A DNA stretch of 64,000 nt from positions 2,360,501-2,424,500 of the forward strand of contig NZ_CP146606.1 in the NCBI RefSeq assembly GCF_032842945.2, in the 5' to 3' direction. Position numbers and translations under genes: made by a program. Shown here in pieces: positions 43,441-54,144 of the stretch. Positions within the stretch are counted from its first letter, which is position 1, and each line of letters opens with the position of its first letter. A model generated the notes under the pieces. The model was not told the origin of the DNA. It was given only the letters and a program-made list of their open reading frames with translations, and made no database searches. Source of the stretch: Roseovarius sp. W115 (GTDB taxonomy: Bacteria > Pseudomonadota > Alphaproteobacteria > Rhodobacterales > Rhodobacteraceae).

Positions 43441-44136
43441 ATGGAAGCAGAAACCCTGGCATTGGCACAGGAGATGGATTTCTCACTGTGGGCGCTATTT
43501 GCACGCGCAACTTTAATCGTAAAACTGGTGATGTTGATGCTGATCATAGCTTCGTTCTGGGCATGGTCGATCATCATCCAGAAATTGATCGTGTACCGCA
43601 AGGCGCGGGTGGAAGCGGATGTATTTGATCGCCGCTTCTGGTCCGGGGATCCTTTGGATGAGCTGTTTGACGAGATCGGCTCGGACCCGGCGGGGCAATC
43701 CGAGCGCGTCTTTGCGGCGGGCATGATGGAATGGCGGCGAAGCCATCGAAATGACGGTGGGCTGATTGCCGGAGCCACGGCGCGGATTGACCGGTCGATG
43801 GATGTGGCGATTGCCAAGGAAAGCAAGAACCTGCAGAGCGGGCTTACCATTCTGGCCTCGATTGGGTCGGTGACACCGTTCATCGGGCTTTTCGGCACGG
43901 TCTGGGGCATCATGAATGCCTTTATTGAGATTGCCGAGCAGCAGAACACCAACCTTGCCGTTGTGGCTCCGGGCATTGCCGAGGCGCTTTTGGCAACAGG
44001 TCTGGGCCTTCTCGCCGCGATCCCGGCGGTGATTTTCTACAACAAGCTCAGCGCGGATTGCGATGGTATTGTGGCCAGCTACGAGGCGTTTGCCGATGAG
44101 TTCGCAACGATCCTGAGCCGTCAGTTGGACAGCTGA
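43441..44136 (+). CDS. tolQ: Tol-Pal system inner membrane protein TolQ
   Basis: The 231-residue protein has three transmembrane helices (about 30-52, 140-162 and 175-200), with motif TPFIGLFGTVWGIMNAFIEI. With TolR it forms the proton channel that powers outer-membrane constriction. Homologous to ExbB and MotA. A gap of about 115 bases after ybgC probably has a promoter. It is followed after one base by tolR. Confidence 0.95.
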   Translation: MEAETLALAQEMDFSLWALFARATLIVKLVMLMLIIASFWAWSIIIQKLIVYRKARVEADVFDRRFWSGDPLDELFDEIGSDPAGQSERVFAAGMMEWRRSHRNDGGLIAGATARIDRSMDVAIAKESKNLQSGLTILASIGSVTPFIGLFGTVWGIMNAFIEIAEQQNTNLAVVAPGIAEALLATGLGLLAAIPAVIFYNKLSADCDGIVASYEAFADEFATILSRQLDS

Positions 44137-44137
44137 T

Positions 44138-44611
44138 ATGGGCGCAGGTGTTGTTCAGAAATCAGGTGACTCCGGACGCAGGCGGCGCGGACGCGGGCGT
44201 TCTCGTCCTATGTCAGAGATCAACGTCACGCCCTTTGTGGACGTGATGTTGGTGCTTTTGATCATCTTCATGGTGGCCGCACCCTTGATGACGGTGGGCG
44301 TCCCTGTGGAACTGCCGGAAACGGCGGCCAACCCGCTGCCTGGCGAAGAAGAAGAGCCGCTGACCGTGACCGTGACAGCCGAAGGTGTGGTGATGATCCA
44401 GACCACAGAAGTCGCGCGCGGCGATCTTGTGAGCCGGTTGCAGGGCATTGCGGCCGAGCGTGACAGCACGCGGGTCTACCTGCGTGCGGATGGGTCGGTA
44501 TCCTATGCGCAAGTGATGGAAGTCATGGGTGCGCTCAATCGTGGTGGGTTCAACAATATCGGTCTGGTGACAGAGGCCGGCGGCCCGACGCTTGATGAGC
44601 AAGACGGGTAA
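44138..44611 (+). CDS. tolR: Tol-Pal system protein TolR
   Basis: 157 residues. An Arg-rich N-terminus (GRRRRGRGRSRPMSEINVTP) is followed by one membrane helix with the proton-carrying Asp in FVDVMLVLLIIFMVAAPLM (about 33-51) and a periplasmic domain with AQVMEVMGALNRGGFNNIGL. It works with TolQ and TolA. Starts one base after tolQ. Confidence 0.95.
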   Translation: MGAGVVQKSGDSGRRRRGRGRSRPMSEINVTPFVDVMLVLLIIFMVAAPLMTVGVPVELPETAANPLPGEEEEPLTVTVTAEGVVMIQTTEVARGDLVSRLQGIAAERDSTRVYLRADGSVSYAQVMEVMGALNRGGFNNIGLVTEAGGPTLDEQDG

Positions 44612-44617
44612 CAGTCG

Positions 44618-45754
44618 ATGAACACCGGTCAGGTCATATCCGGTGTGGCCCATACAGGGCTGGTCGCCTTTGCCATTTTTGGCGGGGCCTTTCAGGCCGA
44701 ACCGTTGCCGTTTCGTGTAACCGAAGTGACTGCCATTTCAGCCGAAGAATACGCGGCACTTGTAGCTCCAGAGGCGTCGCCCGAAGCGGTGGCCAATGTG
44801 GACACACCCGAGCCGCCGCAGGAAGGCGAGTCAGCGCCGGAAGTGAATTCAGAGGCAGACGATACGCCGGAATTGGAAGCGCCGGAGGTGGCTGAGACGC
44901 CGCCGCCTGATCCTGTGCCGGAAGTGACAGAACCTGAGCCAGCTCCCGAGGCAGAGGTCAGTGACGAGCCACCTGTGCTTGATCCGCCGGACGAAGAAGT
45001 GGCGGTTCTTGTGCCAGAACAAGCAGAAGAGGCGCAGGCTGAGGATGCACCACGTGTGGCCCCCGAGCCTGTAGCGCAGCCGGAACCGGATGTGGCGATT
45101 GATGAGGTTGAGCGCGAAGAGGTGCAGCCAGATGCTCTGGCCGAGGAGGTGGCGCCTGACGAGGAGGCCACTGCGCCTGAGGAGGCGACGACCGAGATTG
45201 TGACGGAGGCGGATCAAGAAGCTGCGGCGGCGCCAACGCGGTCGTTGCGCCCGCAGACGCGGCCTGATCGGCCTGAACCGGCGGCGGAACCGGAAGAGGC
45301 AACCGAAGAGCCTGCGCAAACCGAGACGGCGCAGACCGAAGACGAGCCTGACACGAGCGCGGCGGTCAATGATGCTTTGGCCGAGGCCTTGGGTACCAAT
45401 GAAGGTGCGGCGGATACGGCACCGCAAGGTCCACCGCTGACAGCGGGTGAGAAAGACGCGCTGCGTGTGTCGGTGCAGCGGTGTTGGAATGTCGGGTCGC
45501 TTAGCACAGATGCGTTGCAAACCACGGTGGTCGTGTCCGTCAACATGAGTGAAGATGCGCGGCCCGTGAGCAGTTCCATCCGAATGCTCAGCAGTTCGGG
45601 CGGTAGCACTGCGTCGGCAGAACAGGCCTTTCAGGCAGCCCGCCGCGCGATTTTGCGCTGTGGTGCAAGCGGATTTGACTTACCGGCTGACAAGTATGCC
45701 AGTTGGCGAGAAATTGAGATGACATTCAATCCGGAGAGAATGAGGATCAAATGA
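44618..45754 (+). CDS. tolA: TolA-like protein (periplasmic spanning protein)
   Basis: The 378-residue protein has an N-terminal membrane helix (about 5-26), then a long acidic Glu/Pro/Ala-rich region (about 45-275) instead of the usual Lys/Ala coiled coil. A C-terminal TonB/TolA fold follows, with [20 protein letters not shown] and [20 protein letters not shown]. It links the TolQR motor to TolB and Pal. The acidic linker is unusual compared with enterobacterial TolA. It overlaps tolB by ATGA. Confidence 0.88.
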   Translation: MNTGQVISGVAHTGLVAFAIFGGAFQAEPLPFRVTEVTAISAEEYAALVAPEASPEAVANVDTPEPPQEGESAPEVNSEADDTPELEAPEVAETPPPDPVPEVTEPEPAPEAEVSDEPPVLDPPDEEVAVLVPEQAEEAQAEDAPRVAPEPVAQPEPDVAIDEVEREEVQPDALAEEVAPDEEATAPEEATTEIVTEADQEAAAAPTRSLRPQTRPDRPEPAAEPEEATEEPAQTETAQTEDEPDTSAAVNDALAEALGTNEGAADTAPQGPPLTAGEKDALRVSVQRCWNVGSLSTDALQTTVVVSVNMSEDARPVSSSIRMLSSSGGSTASAEQAFQAARRAILRCGASGFDLPADKYASWREIEMTFNPERMRIK

Positions 45755-47082
45755 TGAAATATGTACTGACCCTCCTTTCGGCCTTTCTGTTAGGGTTCGC
45801 CACCCCGGTTGCGGCGCAGGAGCGAGAAGGCCCGCTTCGGATCGAGATCACCGAAGGTGTGATTGAGCCTTTGCCCTACGCTGTTCCCGTATTCGTGGCC
45901 GACAATGCCGCAGCGGCGCAACACGCGCAGAACATCACGCAGGTGATTGCTGCTGATCTGAGTGGCACAGGGCTTTTCCGGGAAATTCCGGCTTCGGCGC
46001 ATATCGGGCGGATCACCAATTTTGCAAGCCCTATTCAGTTCCCTGATTGGAAGGCCATCAATGCGCAGGCCCTGATTGTTGGTGGCGTTTCGGTGGATGG
46101 GGCAGGGCGGTTGACTGTGCGCTTCCGGCTTTATGACGTGTTTGCCGGCCAAGAGATCGGCCAGGGACTGCAATTGCAGGGCACTGTCGATGGGTGGCGG
46201 CGCATGGCGCATAAGGTGGCGGATCAAGTCTACTCGCGACTGACGGGCGAAGACGCCTATTTCGACAGTCGAGTTGTTTTCGTTGCGGAAAGTGGCCCAA
46301 AGGACAACCGTCAGAAGCAGTTGGCGATCATGGATTATGACGGGGCCAACTTGAACTATCTCACTGATGCGAGTTCCATTGTGCTTGCGCCGAGATTTTC
46401 GCCTGGAGACGATCAGGTTCTTTACACAAGCTATGAGAGTGGTTTTCCCAAGATTTATGTTCTGGACGTCGCCAGTGCCGGCCGGCGTGTGCTTGAGACG
46501 CAGCAAGGCACAATGAGCTTTGCGCCGCGTTTTGCACCTGATGGACGCACGGTGGTCTTTAGCCTTACATCGGGTGGCAATACAGACCTTTACACCATGG
46601 ATATCGGAAGTGGTCGCACATCGCGCCTGACTTCCGCGCCATCTATTGAAACCGCGCCCAGCTTTAGCCCGGATGGAAGTCGCATCGTGTTTGAATCCGA
46701 CCGCTCGGGCCTGCCACAGCTTTACGTCATGCCTGCCAGTGGGGGTGAGGCGCAACGCATCAGCTTTGGACAGGGGCGCTATGGCACGCCTGTGTGGTCG
46801 CCGCGTGGGGATCTTGTGGCCTTCACCAAGCAATCCAAAGGGCGGTTCCATATCGGTGTCATGCGCACAGATGGGAGTGAAGAACGGCTTTTGACGGCGT
46901 CGTTTCTTGATGAGGGGCCAACCTGGGCTCCGAACGGGCGGGTGATCATGTTCACCCGTGAATCGCAAGGCGCACAAGGGCAGGCGCGGCTTTACTCGGT
47001 GGATATCACAGGGCGCAATCTGCGTCAGGTGCCGCTGGATATCGGTGCCTCCGACCCGTCGTGGTCGGGCTTGCAGAAGTGA
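45751..47082 (+). CDS. tolB: Tol-Pal system beta-propeller protein TolB
   Basis: The 443-residue periplasmic protein has a signal peptide ([23 protein letters not shown]), an N-terminal anticodon-like domain, and a six-bladed propeller with repeated F-S-P-D-G/R motifs (e.g. [39 protein letters not shown]). Binds Pal. Coupled to tolA. A 487-residue antisense frame covers it and is not a gene. Confidence 0.95.
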   Translation: MMKYVLTLLSAFLLGFATPVAAQEREGPLRIEITEGVIEPLPYAVPVFVADNAAAAQHAQNITQVIAADLSGTGLFREIPASAHIGRITNFASPIQFPDWKAINAQALIVGGVSVDGAGRLTVRFRLYDVFAGQEIGQGLQLQGTVDGWRRMAHKVADQVYSRLTGEDAYFDSRVVFVAESGPKDNRQKQLAIMDYDGANLNYLTDASSIVLAPRFSPGDDQVLYTSYESGFPKIYVLDVASAGRRVLETQQGTMSFAPRFAPDGRTVVFSLTSGGNTDLYTMDIGSGRTSRLTSAPSIETAPSFSPDGSRIVFESDRSGLPQLYVMPASGGEAQRISFGQGRYGTPVWSPRGDLVAFTKQSKGRFHIGVMRTDGSEERLLTASFLDEGPTWAPNGRVIMFTRESQGAQGQARLYSVDITGRNLRQVPLDIGASDPSWSGLQK

Positions 47083-47149
47083 AGTGCATGCGATGTTTGC
47101 ATATGATAAACTAAACAAAGAGCAGATGAAAAATGAGTGGGGCAATCCT

Positions 47150-47668
47150 ATGAATATCTTGAGTAAAACGACAATTCTTGCCGCTGTGCTGGCCCTCGGG
47201 GCCTGTTCTTCAGCGGATCGCTTTGGCAATAGCGACGCGGTTGATCTAAACAACAGTGGTGTTGCAGGTGGCGCCCTGGCGGGATCGCCGCAGGACCCAA
47301 CTTCAGCCGCCTATTTCCAGCAAACCGTTGGAGATAGGGTTCTTTTTGCCGTAGATCAGTCTACGTTGACACCGCAAGGCATGGCGACGCTGGATGGACA
47401 GGCGCAATGGTTGAGCACCAACGTGGAATACTCTGCCGTCATCGAGGGTCACGCCGATGAGCAAGGTACGCGGGAATACAACCTCGCGCTCGGTGCACGC
47501 CGGGCCAATGCGGTTTTGGAATATTTGACCGCCAAAGGGGTTGCGACAAACCGCATGAAAGTGATCAGCTATGGTAAGGAACGGCCGCTGGAAATCTGTA
47601 GTGAAGAAAGCTGTTATGCTAAAAACCGCCGAGCGGTTACCGTCATTTCGGTTGTGCCAACCAGCTAG
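47150..47668 (+). CDS. pal: Peptidoglycan-associated lipoprotein
   Basis: The 172-residue lipoprotein has signal MNILSKTTILAAVLALGAC (lipobox, Cys19) and a C-terminal OmpA-like domain: VLFAVDQSTLTPQG, SAVIEGHADEQGTREYNLAL and KNRRAVTVISVV. It anchors the outer membrane to peptidoglycan and binds TolB. The longer frame from 46958 overlaps tolB and is rejected; ATG at 47150 gives an intact signal peptide. Confidence 0.95.
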   Translation: MNILSKTTILAAVLALGACSSADRFGNSDAVDLNNSGVAGGALAGSPQDPTSAAYFQQTVGDRVLFAVDQSTLTPQGMATLDGQAQWLSTNVEYSAVIEGHADEQGTREYNLALGARRANAVLEYLTAKGVATNRMKVISYGKERPLEICSEESCYAKNRRAVTVISVVPTS

Positions 47669-47692
47669 GACAAAGAGTTAACGGGACTCAAC

Positions 47693-48571
47693 ATGCGTTG
47701 GATTTGTAAACTGGTCGTCGTTGCCATGCTCGGGATGCCGAGCGTGGCGCTGGCGCAAGACGGTGGTGAAACTCTTGCCGATATCCGGCAAGAGCTTGCT
47801 GTTATGTATGTTGAATTGCAGAAGCTTAAGCGTGAGCTGAGCACAACGGGTGCCTCTGGGCAGCTCACAGTAGGTGGTTCGGTAATCGACCGGGTCAATG
47901 CCATGGAAGCTGAGTTGCAGCGTCTGACATCCAAGGCAGAGCAGCTTGAGTTTCGGATCGACCGGGTGGTCACTGATGGCACCAACAGGGTGGGCGATCT
48001 TGAGTTTCGGGTTTGCGAGCTTGAGCCAGGATGCGACATTGGCACTTTGGAAGTCGGCGATACTTTGGGCGGCATCGCGCCGTCAACAGGGGCTACGGCA
48101 ACGGGCACAGACACGGCGTCAACCACGATTACAACTGGCGAGATTTCGGGGTCGACTGATACAGGCACCACCGGTGGTGTAGAGCTTGCGGTGGGAGAAC
48201 AGGCGGATTTCGATACAGCCATGGCCAGTTTTGAAGCTGGCAATATGGCTGAAGCCGCGCGGCAATTCGCGCTCTTTCAGGAAAACTACCCTGGAAGCCC
48301 GCTTGGTGGCGAAGCTGGCCTGAAGAGGGGTGAGGCGCTTGAGCAATCTGGTGAGATGACTCAGGCGGCGCGTGCCTATCTCGATACCTTCAGCGCCGAA
48401 CCCAACGGAACCAAGGCTCCGGATGCTCTGTTCCGGCTGGGACGCGCCCTGGCGCAGTTGGGGCAAACCAACGAGGCCTGTGTGACCCTTTCCGAAGTGG
48501 GCGTCAGGTTTCCGCAATCCCCGGCCGCCGCCGAGGCACAGGCTGAAATTCAAAACATGAGCTGCGGGTGA
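47693..48571 (+). CDS. cpoB: Cell division coordinator CpoB (YbgF), Tol-Pal-associated
   Basis: The 292-residue periplasmic protein has a signal peptide (MRWICKLVVVAMLGMPSVALAQ), an N-terminal coiled coil (VMYVELQKLKRELSTTG, then RVNAMEAELQRLTSKAEQLE), a Thr/Gly-rich linker and a C-terminal TPR domain (AMASFEAGNMAEAARQFALF, DALFRLGRALAQLGQTNEAC). It coordinates peptidoglycan synthesis with Tol constriction. It overlaps tilS by GTGA. Confidence 0.92.
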   Translation: MRWICKLVVVAMLGMPSVALAQDGGETLADIRQELAVMYVELQKLKRELSTTGASGQLTVGGSVIDRVNAMEAELQRLTSKAEQLEFRIDRVVTDGTNRVGDLEFRVCELEPGCDIGTLEVGDTLGGIAPSTGATATGTDTASTTITTGEISGSTDTGTTGGVELAVGEQADFDTAMASFEAGNMAEAARQFALFQENYPGSPLGGEAGLKRGEALEQSGEMTQAARAYLDTFSAEPNGTKAPDALFRLGRALAQLGQTNEACVTLSEVGVRFPQSPAAAEAQAEIQNMSCG

Positions 48572-49820
48572 GTGATCCGTTTTCCATCCTTCTGGATCGG
48601 GCGACCTCGCTGTTTTTCCCTCCCGGCCGGATAAGCTCGGCGTTGCCGTCTCGGGCGGAAGTGACTCGCTTGCGCTGTTGATGCTTCTCGTCAAATGGGC
48701 AGATCAGGGTGGCCCGCCTGTGCACGCGGTGACTGTGGACCACAATCTGCGGGCTGAGTCAGCGCGAGAAGCGAAGTTTGTGAAAGACGTGTGCGCACGG
48801 ATCGGTGTTCCTCATGACACGCTTGTGTGGGACGGGCGACGCAGCACAGGTAACCTTCCCGACGCGGCCCGACGGGCGCGCTATAGCCTGATGGCCGACT
48901 GGGCGGAAGAGCGCGGTATCCCTAAAGTCGCGGTGGCTCATACGCAAAATGATCAAGCCGAGACGTTCCTGATGCGCCTCTCGCGCGAGGCCGGCGTCGA
49001 TGGGCTGGCGGCCATGTCAAAAACCTGGCGCCATGGGCTGACAGAATTTTGCCGACCCGTTTTAGGGATCGAGCGGGTCGAGTTGCGCGGTTATCTCAAT
49101 GCAATTGCTCAAGACTGGATTGATGATCCCACCAATGAAGATGAGATCTATGAGCGGACACGGGCGCGCAATGCTATTGATGCCCTGTCAGACCTCGGTC
49201 TGTCGACAAGATCATTGGCCACGGTTGCTCAGCATATGTCCGATGTGCGTGGCACGCTCTATTGGTACGTGTTTTTGACGGCCCGGGAGCATGCGCAGAT
49301 CGACAGGGGAGATATCATTTTTCCGCGCAAGCAGTTTCGGACATTGCAACGCGATATTTCGAGCCGGCTTTTGCAGAAAATTCTGAAATGGATCAGTGGG
49401 GCAGTCTATGCACCGCGCGGGCGGTCTGTGGACTTCATGCTGGAGGCTATTCGCGGCGGAACTGGCATGACGCTGCATGGCTGCGAGATGACCTTGAGCG
49501 ATGATGCCTTGCGGTTCACGCGCGAAGCACGGGCGGTTGAAGGGCACAGGTTGCCCGCTGGCGAACTCTGGGATGGTCGGTGGCAACTTAATGGTCCGTG
49601 GCCCGAAGGTGTAGAGATCGCTATGCTCGGAGAAGAAGGCCTTGCAGAGTGCCCAAATTGGCGTCACTCGGGCTTGCCTGCAACTTCGCTCAAGGCGAGT
49701 CCCGCTGTCTGGCGGGACGGGCATTTGGTCGCGGCACCCCTGGCCGGTCTGGGAAATGGCTGGACAGCCAAGCTATTGCGCGATCAAGACCACTTCTTTG
49801 CCGCGCTTTTGGCGCATTGA
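48568..49820 (+). CDS. tilS: tRNA(Ile)-lysidine synthase TilS (frameshift at T-run)
   Basis: Adds lysine to C34 of tRNA-Ile(CAU) so that AUA is read as Ile. The GTG at 48568 reads MSDPFSILLDRATSLF but hits a stop early. One extra T in the five-T run 48613-48617 links it to KLGVAVSGGSDSLALLMLLV, restoring the essential PP-loop SGGSDS, and on to the 380-residue remainder with VAVAHTQNDQAETFLMRLSR and the SREAGVDGLAAMSKT region. This makes 417 residues. I annotate the corrected gene. The frame from 48678 alone would lack the ATP site. It is followed by ftsH. Confidence 0.9.
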
Positions 49821-49899
49821 ACATCTAGTCAGGATGTCTATTTATTGCACTACCCGCCTGTGATAGCTGTAGGCCGGTTATGATGTAAGGAGAAACCCC

Positions 49900-51828
49900 T
49901 TGGGCAACGCGCGCAATCTCGCCTTCTGGCTGGTGCTGTTTTTGTTGATCCTGGCACTGTTCAATCTGTTCAGCGGTTCGGGCAACACTCTGCAAAGCCG
50001 GGCAATCCCGTATTCGGAATTCGTGCAGGCGGTTGATGGCGGCGAGGTGGCCCAAGTCACGCTTGATGGTGAGAACGTTCGCTTCCGTGGGAATGACGGC
50101 AATGACTACGTTACAGTCAAGCCGGAAGATGCTGAAATCACGAAGCTTTTGATTGATGCGGGTATTCCGGTCGCTGCTGAATCCCAAGAGCAATCAGGCT
50201 TCCAGAGTTTCATCATCACGCTGCTGCCCTTCATCCTGCTGATAGGTGTCTGGATCTATTTCATGAACCGGATGCAAGGCGGCGGCAAAGGCGGTGCGAT
50301 GGGCTTTGGCAAGTCCCGCGCCAAGCTTTTGACCGAGAAACACGGACGGGTCACATTTGATGATGTGGCGGGAATCGACGAGGCCAAGGAAGAGCTTGAA
50401 GAGATCGTAGAGTTCCTGCGCAATCCGCAGAAATTCTCTCGCCTTGGTGGCAAAATTCCCAAAGGTGCGCTTTTGGTTGGACCTCCTGGGACCGGTAAAA
50501 CGCTTCTTGCGCGGGCGATTGCCGGTGAGGCAGGTGTGCCATTCTTCACCATCTCGGGTTCTGATTTCGTGGAAATGTTTGTCGGTGTTGGCGCAAGCCG
50601 CGTGCGCGACATGTTCGAGCAAGCCAAGAAAAACGCACCTTGCATTGTGTTCATCGACGAGATTGATGCGGTGGGTCGCCACCGGGGTGCCGGATATGGT
50701 GGCGGCAATGATGAGCGGGAACAGACGCTGAACCAATTGCTTGTTGAGATGGACGGCTTTGAGGCCAACGAAGGTGTGATCATCATCGCGGCTACGAACC
50801 GTAAAGATGTGCTTGATCCGGCACTTCTGCGTCCAGGCCGGTTTGACCGTCAGGTCACTGTGCCGAACCCTGATATCAAGGGCCGTGAGAAAATTCTGGC
50901 CGTACACGCACGCAAGACGCCGTTGGGTCCGGATGTCGATCTGCGCATCATCGCGCGCGGCTCGCCAGGCTTTTCCGGTGCGGACCTCGCCAACCTCGTG
51001 AATGAGGCCGCGTTGATGGCGGCGCGTGTGGGGCGCCGATTCGTAACTATGGAAGACTTCGAGCAAGCCAAGGACAAAGTCATGATGGGCGCAGAGCGCC
51101 GGTCGATGGTCCTGACGCCTGAGCAAAAGGAAAAGACCGCGTATCACGAGGCGGGGCACGCCATTGTTGGTCTTGCCTTGCCGCAATGTGACCCGGTCTA
51201 CAAGGCGACGATCATCCCGCGCGGGGGTGCGCTGGGTATGGTTGTGTCCTTGCCTGAGATTGATCGCCTGAACTGGCATCGTTCTGAATGCGAGGAAAAG
51301 CTCGCCATGACGATGGCGGGCAAGGCGGCTGAGATCATCAAGTATGGCGAAGACAATGTCTCAAACGGCCCGGCCGGTGATATTCAGCAAGCCTCTAGTT
51401 TGTCGCGCGCCATGGTGCTGCGTTGGGGCATGTCCGACAAGGTTGGTAACGTTGACTACGAACAGGCCCATGAAGGTTATATGGGCAACGGGGCCGGCGG
51501 GTTCTCTATCTCTGCAGCGACCAAGGAATTGATCGAAGAAGAGGTCAAGCGCCTGATTGATGACGCGTATGAGACTGCACACAAGATTCTGACCGAGAAG
51601 AAAGACGACTGGGAGCGGCTGGCACAGGGGCTCTTGGAATATGAAACCCTGACCGGTGAAGAGATCGAGCGTGTCATTCGGGGCGAGCCGCCAGAGGCAG
51701 ATGACGATTCCGGTAGTGCACCTTCGGCTGAAGACGACAAACCGTCTCTCACGGCCATTCCCAAAACAAAGCCGCGCTCAGAGCCAAAGAGCGGAGATGG
51801 CGGCATGGAGCCCGAACCCTCAGCGTGA
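49900..51828 (+). CDS. ftsH: ATP-dependent zinc metalloprotease FtsH
   Basis: Membrane-bound AAA+ protease that degrades regulators and misassembled membrane proteins. The 642-residue enzyme has two N-terminal membrane helices (about 5-25 and 103-122), Walker [18 protein letters not shown] (about 194-210), the SRH motif [18 protein letters not shown], and the zinc site HEAGH in [14 protein letters not shown] (about 413-426). TTG at 49900 follows AAGGAGA with correct spacing. It overlaps tam by GTGA. Confidence 0.97.
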   Translation: MGNARNLAFWLVLFLLILALFNLFSGSGNTLQSRAIPYSEFVQAVDGGEVAQVTLDGENVRFRGNDGNDYVTVKPEDAEITKLLIDAGIPVAAESQEQSGFQSFIITLLPFILLIGVWIYFMNRMQGGGKGGAMGFGKSRAKLLTEKHGRVTFDDVAGIDEAKEELEEIVEFLRNPQKFSRLGGKIPKGALLVGPPGTGKTLLARAIAGEAGVPFFTISGSDFVEMFVGVGASRVRDMFEQAKKNAPCIVFIDEIDAVGRHRGAGYGGGNDEREQTLNQLLVEMDGFEANEGVIIIAATNRKDVLDPALLRPGRFDRQVTVPNPDIKGREKILAVHARKTPLGPDVDLRIIARGSPGFSGADLANLVNEAALMAARVGRRFVTMEDFEQAKDKVMMGAERRSMVLTPEQKEKTAYHEAGHAIVGLALPQCDPVYKATIIPRGGALGMVVSLPEIDRLNWHRSECEEKLAMTMAGKAAEIIKYGEDNVSNGPAGDIQQASSLSRAMVLRWGMSDKVGNVDYEQAHEGYMGNGAGGFSISAATKELIEEEVKRLIDDAYETAHKILTEKKDDWERLAQGLLEYETLTGEEIERVIRGEPPEADDDSGSAPSAEDDKPSLTAIPKTKPRSEPKSGDGGMEPEPSA

Positions 51829-52610
51829 CGACGACGACTGCAACGACAGATTGGAATCCGGGTGCATATGCCCGGTTCCACGACTTGCGCCTGCGGCCCG
51901 GTCTCGATCTGATCAACACGATCACACATCTGGGCACCGGAGATGTCTACGACCTTGGCTGCGGCAATGGCGCTATGGGAGATGCCCTTCGCGCTCTGGC
52001 GGGTGGTCGTGCCGTGATCGGCGTTGATGCCAGCCCCTCGATGCTGGAAAAGGCGCGCATGGTCAAAGCCTATAGCAGCGTCAGCCAGGCCGATATTGCC
52101 AGCTGGCGCGCACCGCGCAAGCCTGGCCTTATCTTTTCCAACGCGGCACTGCATTGGGTTGGCCACCACGAAAAGCTGATGCCGCAATTGGCCGAGATGC
52201 TTGGCAAGGGCGGGACGCTGGCCGTGCAAATGCCGCATCAGAACAAGGCGCCGTCACACCGTGTCTGGCTGGGTTTGGTTGAGGAAATGTTCCCTGGTCG
52301 TGTTGAAAAGATGGGCACACCTGGTGTCATGGCGCCTGTGAAATATGAAGAGCTGTTATCTTCCATGGGCCAGTTCAGGCTTTGGGAAACCGAGTATTAT
52401 CAGCGTCTTGTGGCCGAGTCAGGAAGCCATCCTGTGCGTCGTTTTACCGAAAGCACCTATGCGCGACCTGTTCTGCAGGCGCTTGATGAAGGTGAGAAAA
52501 CCGCACTGATCAAACGCTACGAAGAGGCAATGCATGCCGCCTATCCGGTGCGTAAAGATGGTTCGGTTCTGTTCCCGTTCCGCCGGATGTTTTTCACTCT
52601 GACCATGTGA
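51825..52610 (+). CDS. tam: Trans-aconitate 2-methyltransferase
   Basis: The 261-residue class I SAM-dependent enzyme starts [23 protein letters not shown] motif I is [18 protein letters not shown] (about 41-58) and [19 protein letters not shown] follows, typical of Tam. It methylates trans-aconitate, which inhibits aconitase. GTG start overlaps the ftsH stop. The pairing with ftsH may be positional only. Confidence 0.87.
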   Translation: MTTTTATTDWNPGAYARFHDLRLRPGLDLINTITHLGTGDVYDLGCGNGAMGDALRALAGGRAVIGVDASPSMLEKARMVKAYSSVSQADIASWRAPRKPGLIFSNAALHWVGHHEKLMPQLAEMLGKGGTLAVQMPHQNKAPSHRVWLGLVEEMFPGRVEKMGTPGVMAPVKYEELLSSMGQFRLWETEYYQRLVAESGSHPVRRFTESTYARPVLQALDEGEKTALIKRYEEAMHAAYPVRKDGSVLFPFRRMFFTLTM

Positions 52611-52637
52611 TCTGGATTGAAAACAGGGGCTATGCCT

Positions 52638-53336
52638 TCAAAACTGGAAGGCAACACCTAAAGACAACTTTTGCACCGGGCCATTGCTAACTGTGTACCT
52701 TTGAGAGTTTGGTACGCCGTCTTGGTTGGCCTGAGTGAAGTTGCCATAATCGGTTATGCTATATTCAACGCGCAGTAACCAGTTTTCGTTAAAGAAGCGC
52801 TCTGCGCCGATGGCAAGAAGAGGCCCGAAATACAGGTCGTTTCGCATGTAAGCGTCTGAAAGAGTTAGCGCCCCACCATTCACATCGCCGCCAATGTTGC
52901 GGATCCTTGCAAATGACACACCGCCTTTGGCATAGAGCAACGTGTCGCCATATACCTGCCCGTACCGTCCAGTGATGTTCCCAGACCATTGAATTTCGAC
53001 CTGATCGATATCGTTGTCAGCATTGAATGTAAGTTCCGAGCTCAGATCATCGGCAGAGAGGGAGAATTCACCACCATAAACCACTCTTCCAACACGTTTG
53101 TTCCATCCAATGAAACCGCTGAGACCAAAACCCTCGTAGGAATGATCGACACGGTTCACGGCTTGGTTCTGGTTAAAGGTAAAGCGATTTCCGATCGTCT
53201 TGTTTGTTCCACCTGCGTTATTCAGGGTCGCGCCAGTGTAAAAACCAGACCATTGCCCGTGGTCCACGGGGTCGGCTTGGGCAACTGACACGGCGCAAAG
53301 GCATGCGCATACTGGAAGAACGGCCTGTTTAAACAT
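52638..53336 (-). CDS. Outer-membrane beta-barrel protein (Omp25/OmpA-like)
   Basis: About 232 residues with signal peptide MFKQAVLPVCACLCAVSVAQA (start at 53336; 53357 is an alternative), then alternating beta strands with GQWSGFYTGATLNNAGG, YEGFGLSGFIGWNKRVGRVV, VYGDTLLYAKGGVSFARI and a terminal Phe (LGVAFQF). This resembles small Omp25/31-type surface proteins of alphaproteobacteria. It should fold as an eight-strand barrel. Function unknown. Confidence 0.82.
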   Translation of the reverse strand: MFKQAVLPVCACLCAVSVAQADPVDHGQWSGFYTGATLNNAGGTNKTIGNRFTFNQNQAVNRVDHSYEGFGLSGFIGWNKRVGRVVYGGEFSLSADDLSSELTFNADNDIDQVEIQWSGNITGRYGQVYGDTLLYAKGGVSFARIRNIGGDVNGGALTLSDAYMRNDLYFGPLLAIGAERFFNENWLLRVEYSITDYGNFTQANQDGVPNSQRYTVSNGPVQKLSLGVAFQF

Positions 53337-53503
53337 TTGGCTTTGGACTTTACCCAACAGATTTCACCGATTGCTAGCACATCTAGTTCGTACAAGCTCA
53401 ACCGATAAGGGGAAAAGTCATCGAGAACACATCATCACGTAATTTGATTTGACCACATCATGATAGGCGTCGAAGTTGGTGCAAAACATTCAAAGGAACC
53501 AAC

Positions 53504-54112
53504 ATGCCCGCGTTATTGCCCACAGATCACTATGCTCGCGTTACCTGGCTTGGGTTCGTCAAAACGCAGGAGGATGGGATCCGGTCTGAGCCGCTGACAT
53601 CGGTGGATGTCGGTTGGGATGGTGTGCCGGGCGAGTTCCATGGTGGCCGGACGCGACCTTCCTGTGTGCGGGTCAAGGATCAGCACGAAGAAGGCACCGA
53701 GATTGCCAATGTACGTCAGTTTTCGGTGCTCTCTGCCGAAGAACTTGCCGATATCTCGAAAGAGGTTGGGTTGGACGAAATGAACCCTGAATGGATGGGG
53801 GCCTCAATTGTGGTTGAGGGGATTGACGACTTTACGCACATTCCCCCCTCTTCGCGTTTGCAGTCTGATGAGGGCACGACTTTGGTTATCGATATGGAAA
53901 ACCGCCCCTGCATCTGGCCCGGCAAGGAGCTTGAGAAAGATCACGAGGGGTACGGCAAACTCTTCAAACCCGCCGCACGTCACAGGCGCGGTGTGACGGC
54001 GTGGGTTGAACGACCTGGGCCACTCAGCATAGGGGACACATTGCGCCTGCATGTCCCTGATCAGCGCCCATGGATGCACCATGCAGACTGCCTGACCGGT
54101 AAGGCGTACTAA
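53504..54112 (+). CDS. MOSC domain-containing protein
   Basis: The 202-residue protein carries the molybdenum-cofactor sulfurase C-terminal (MOSC) beta-barrel: VDVGWDGVPGEFHGGRTRPS, RQFSVLSAEEL, GASIVVEGIDDFTHIPPSSR and KPAARHRRGVTAWVERPG. Such proteins bind or transfer sulfur or reduce N-hydroxylated compounds. The conserved Cys usually found is not obvious. Partner and substrate are not evident. Confidence 0.8.
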   Translation: MPALLPTDHYARVTWLGFVKTQEDGIRSEPLTSVDVGWDGVPGEFHGGRTRPSCVRVKDQHEEGTEIANVRQFSVLSAEELADISKEVGLDEMNPEWMGASIVVEGIDDFTHIPPSSRLQSDEGTTLVIDMENRPCIWPGKELEKDHEGYGKLFKPAARHRRGVTAWVERPGPLSIGDTLRLHVPDQRPWMHHADCLTGKAY

Positions 54113-54144
54113 GCTCTTTGCATCTTGGATGTTTTTGCAGCGTC

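Noticed and set aside
45790-47253. A 487-codon open frame on the minus strand opposite tolB and pal
   Set aside because: It lies fully over well-supported genes, and its sequence is a His/Arg/Pro-rich mix with no domain, as expected from high-GC codon bias.
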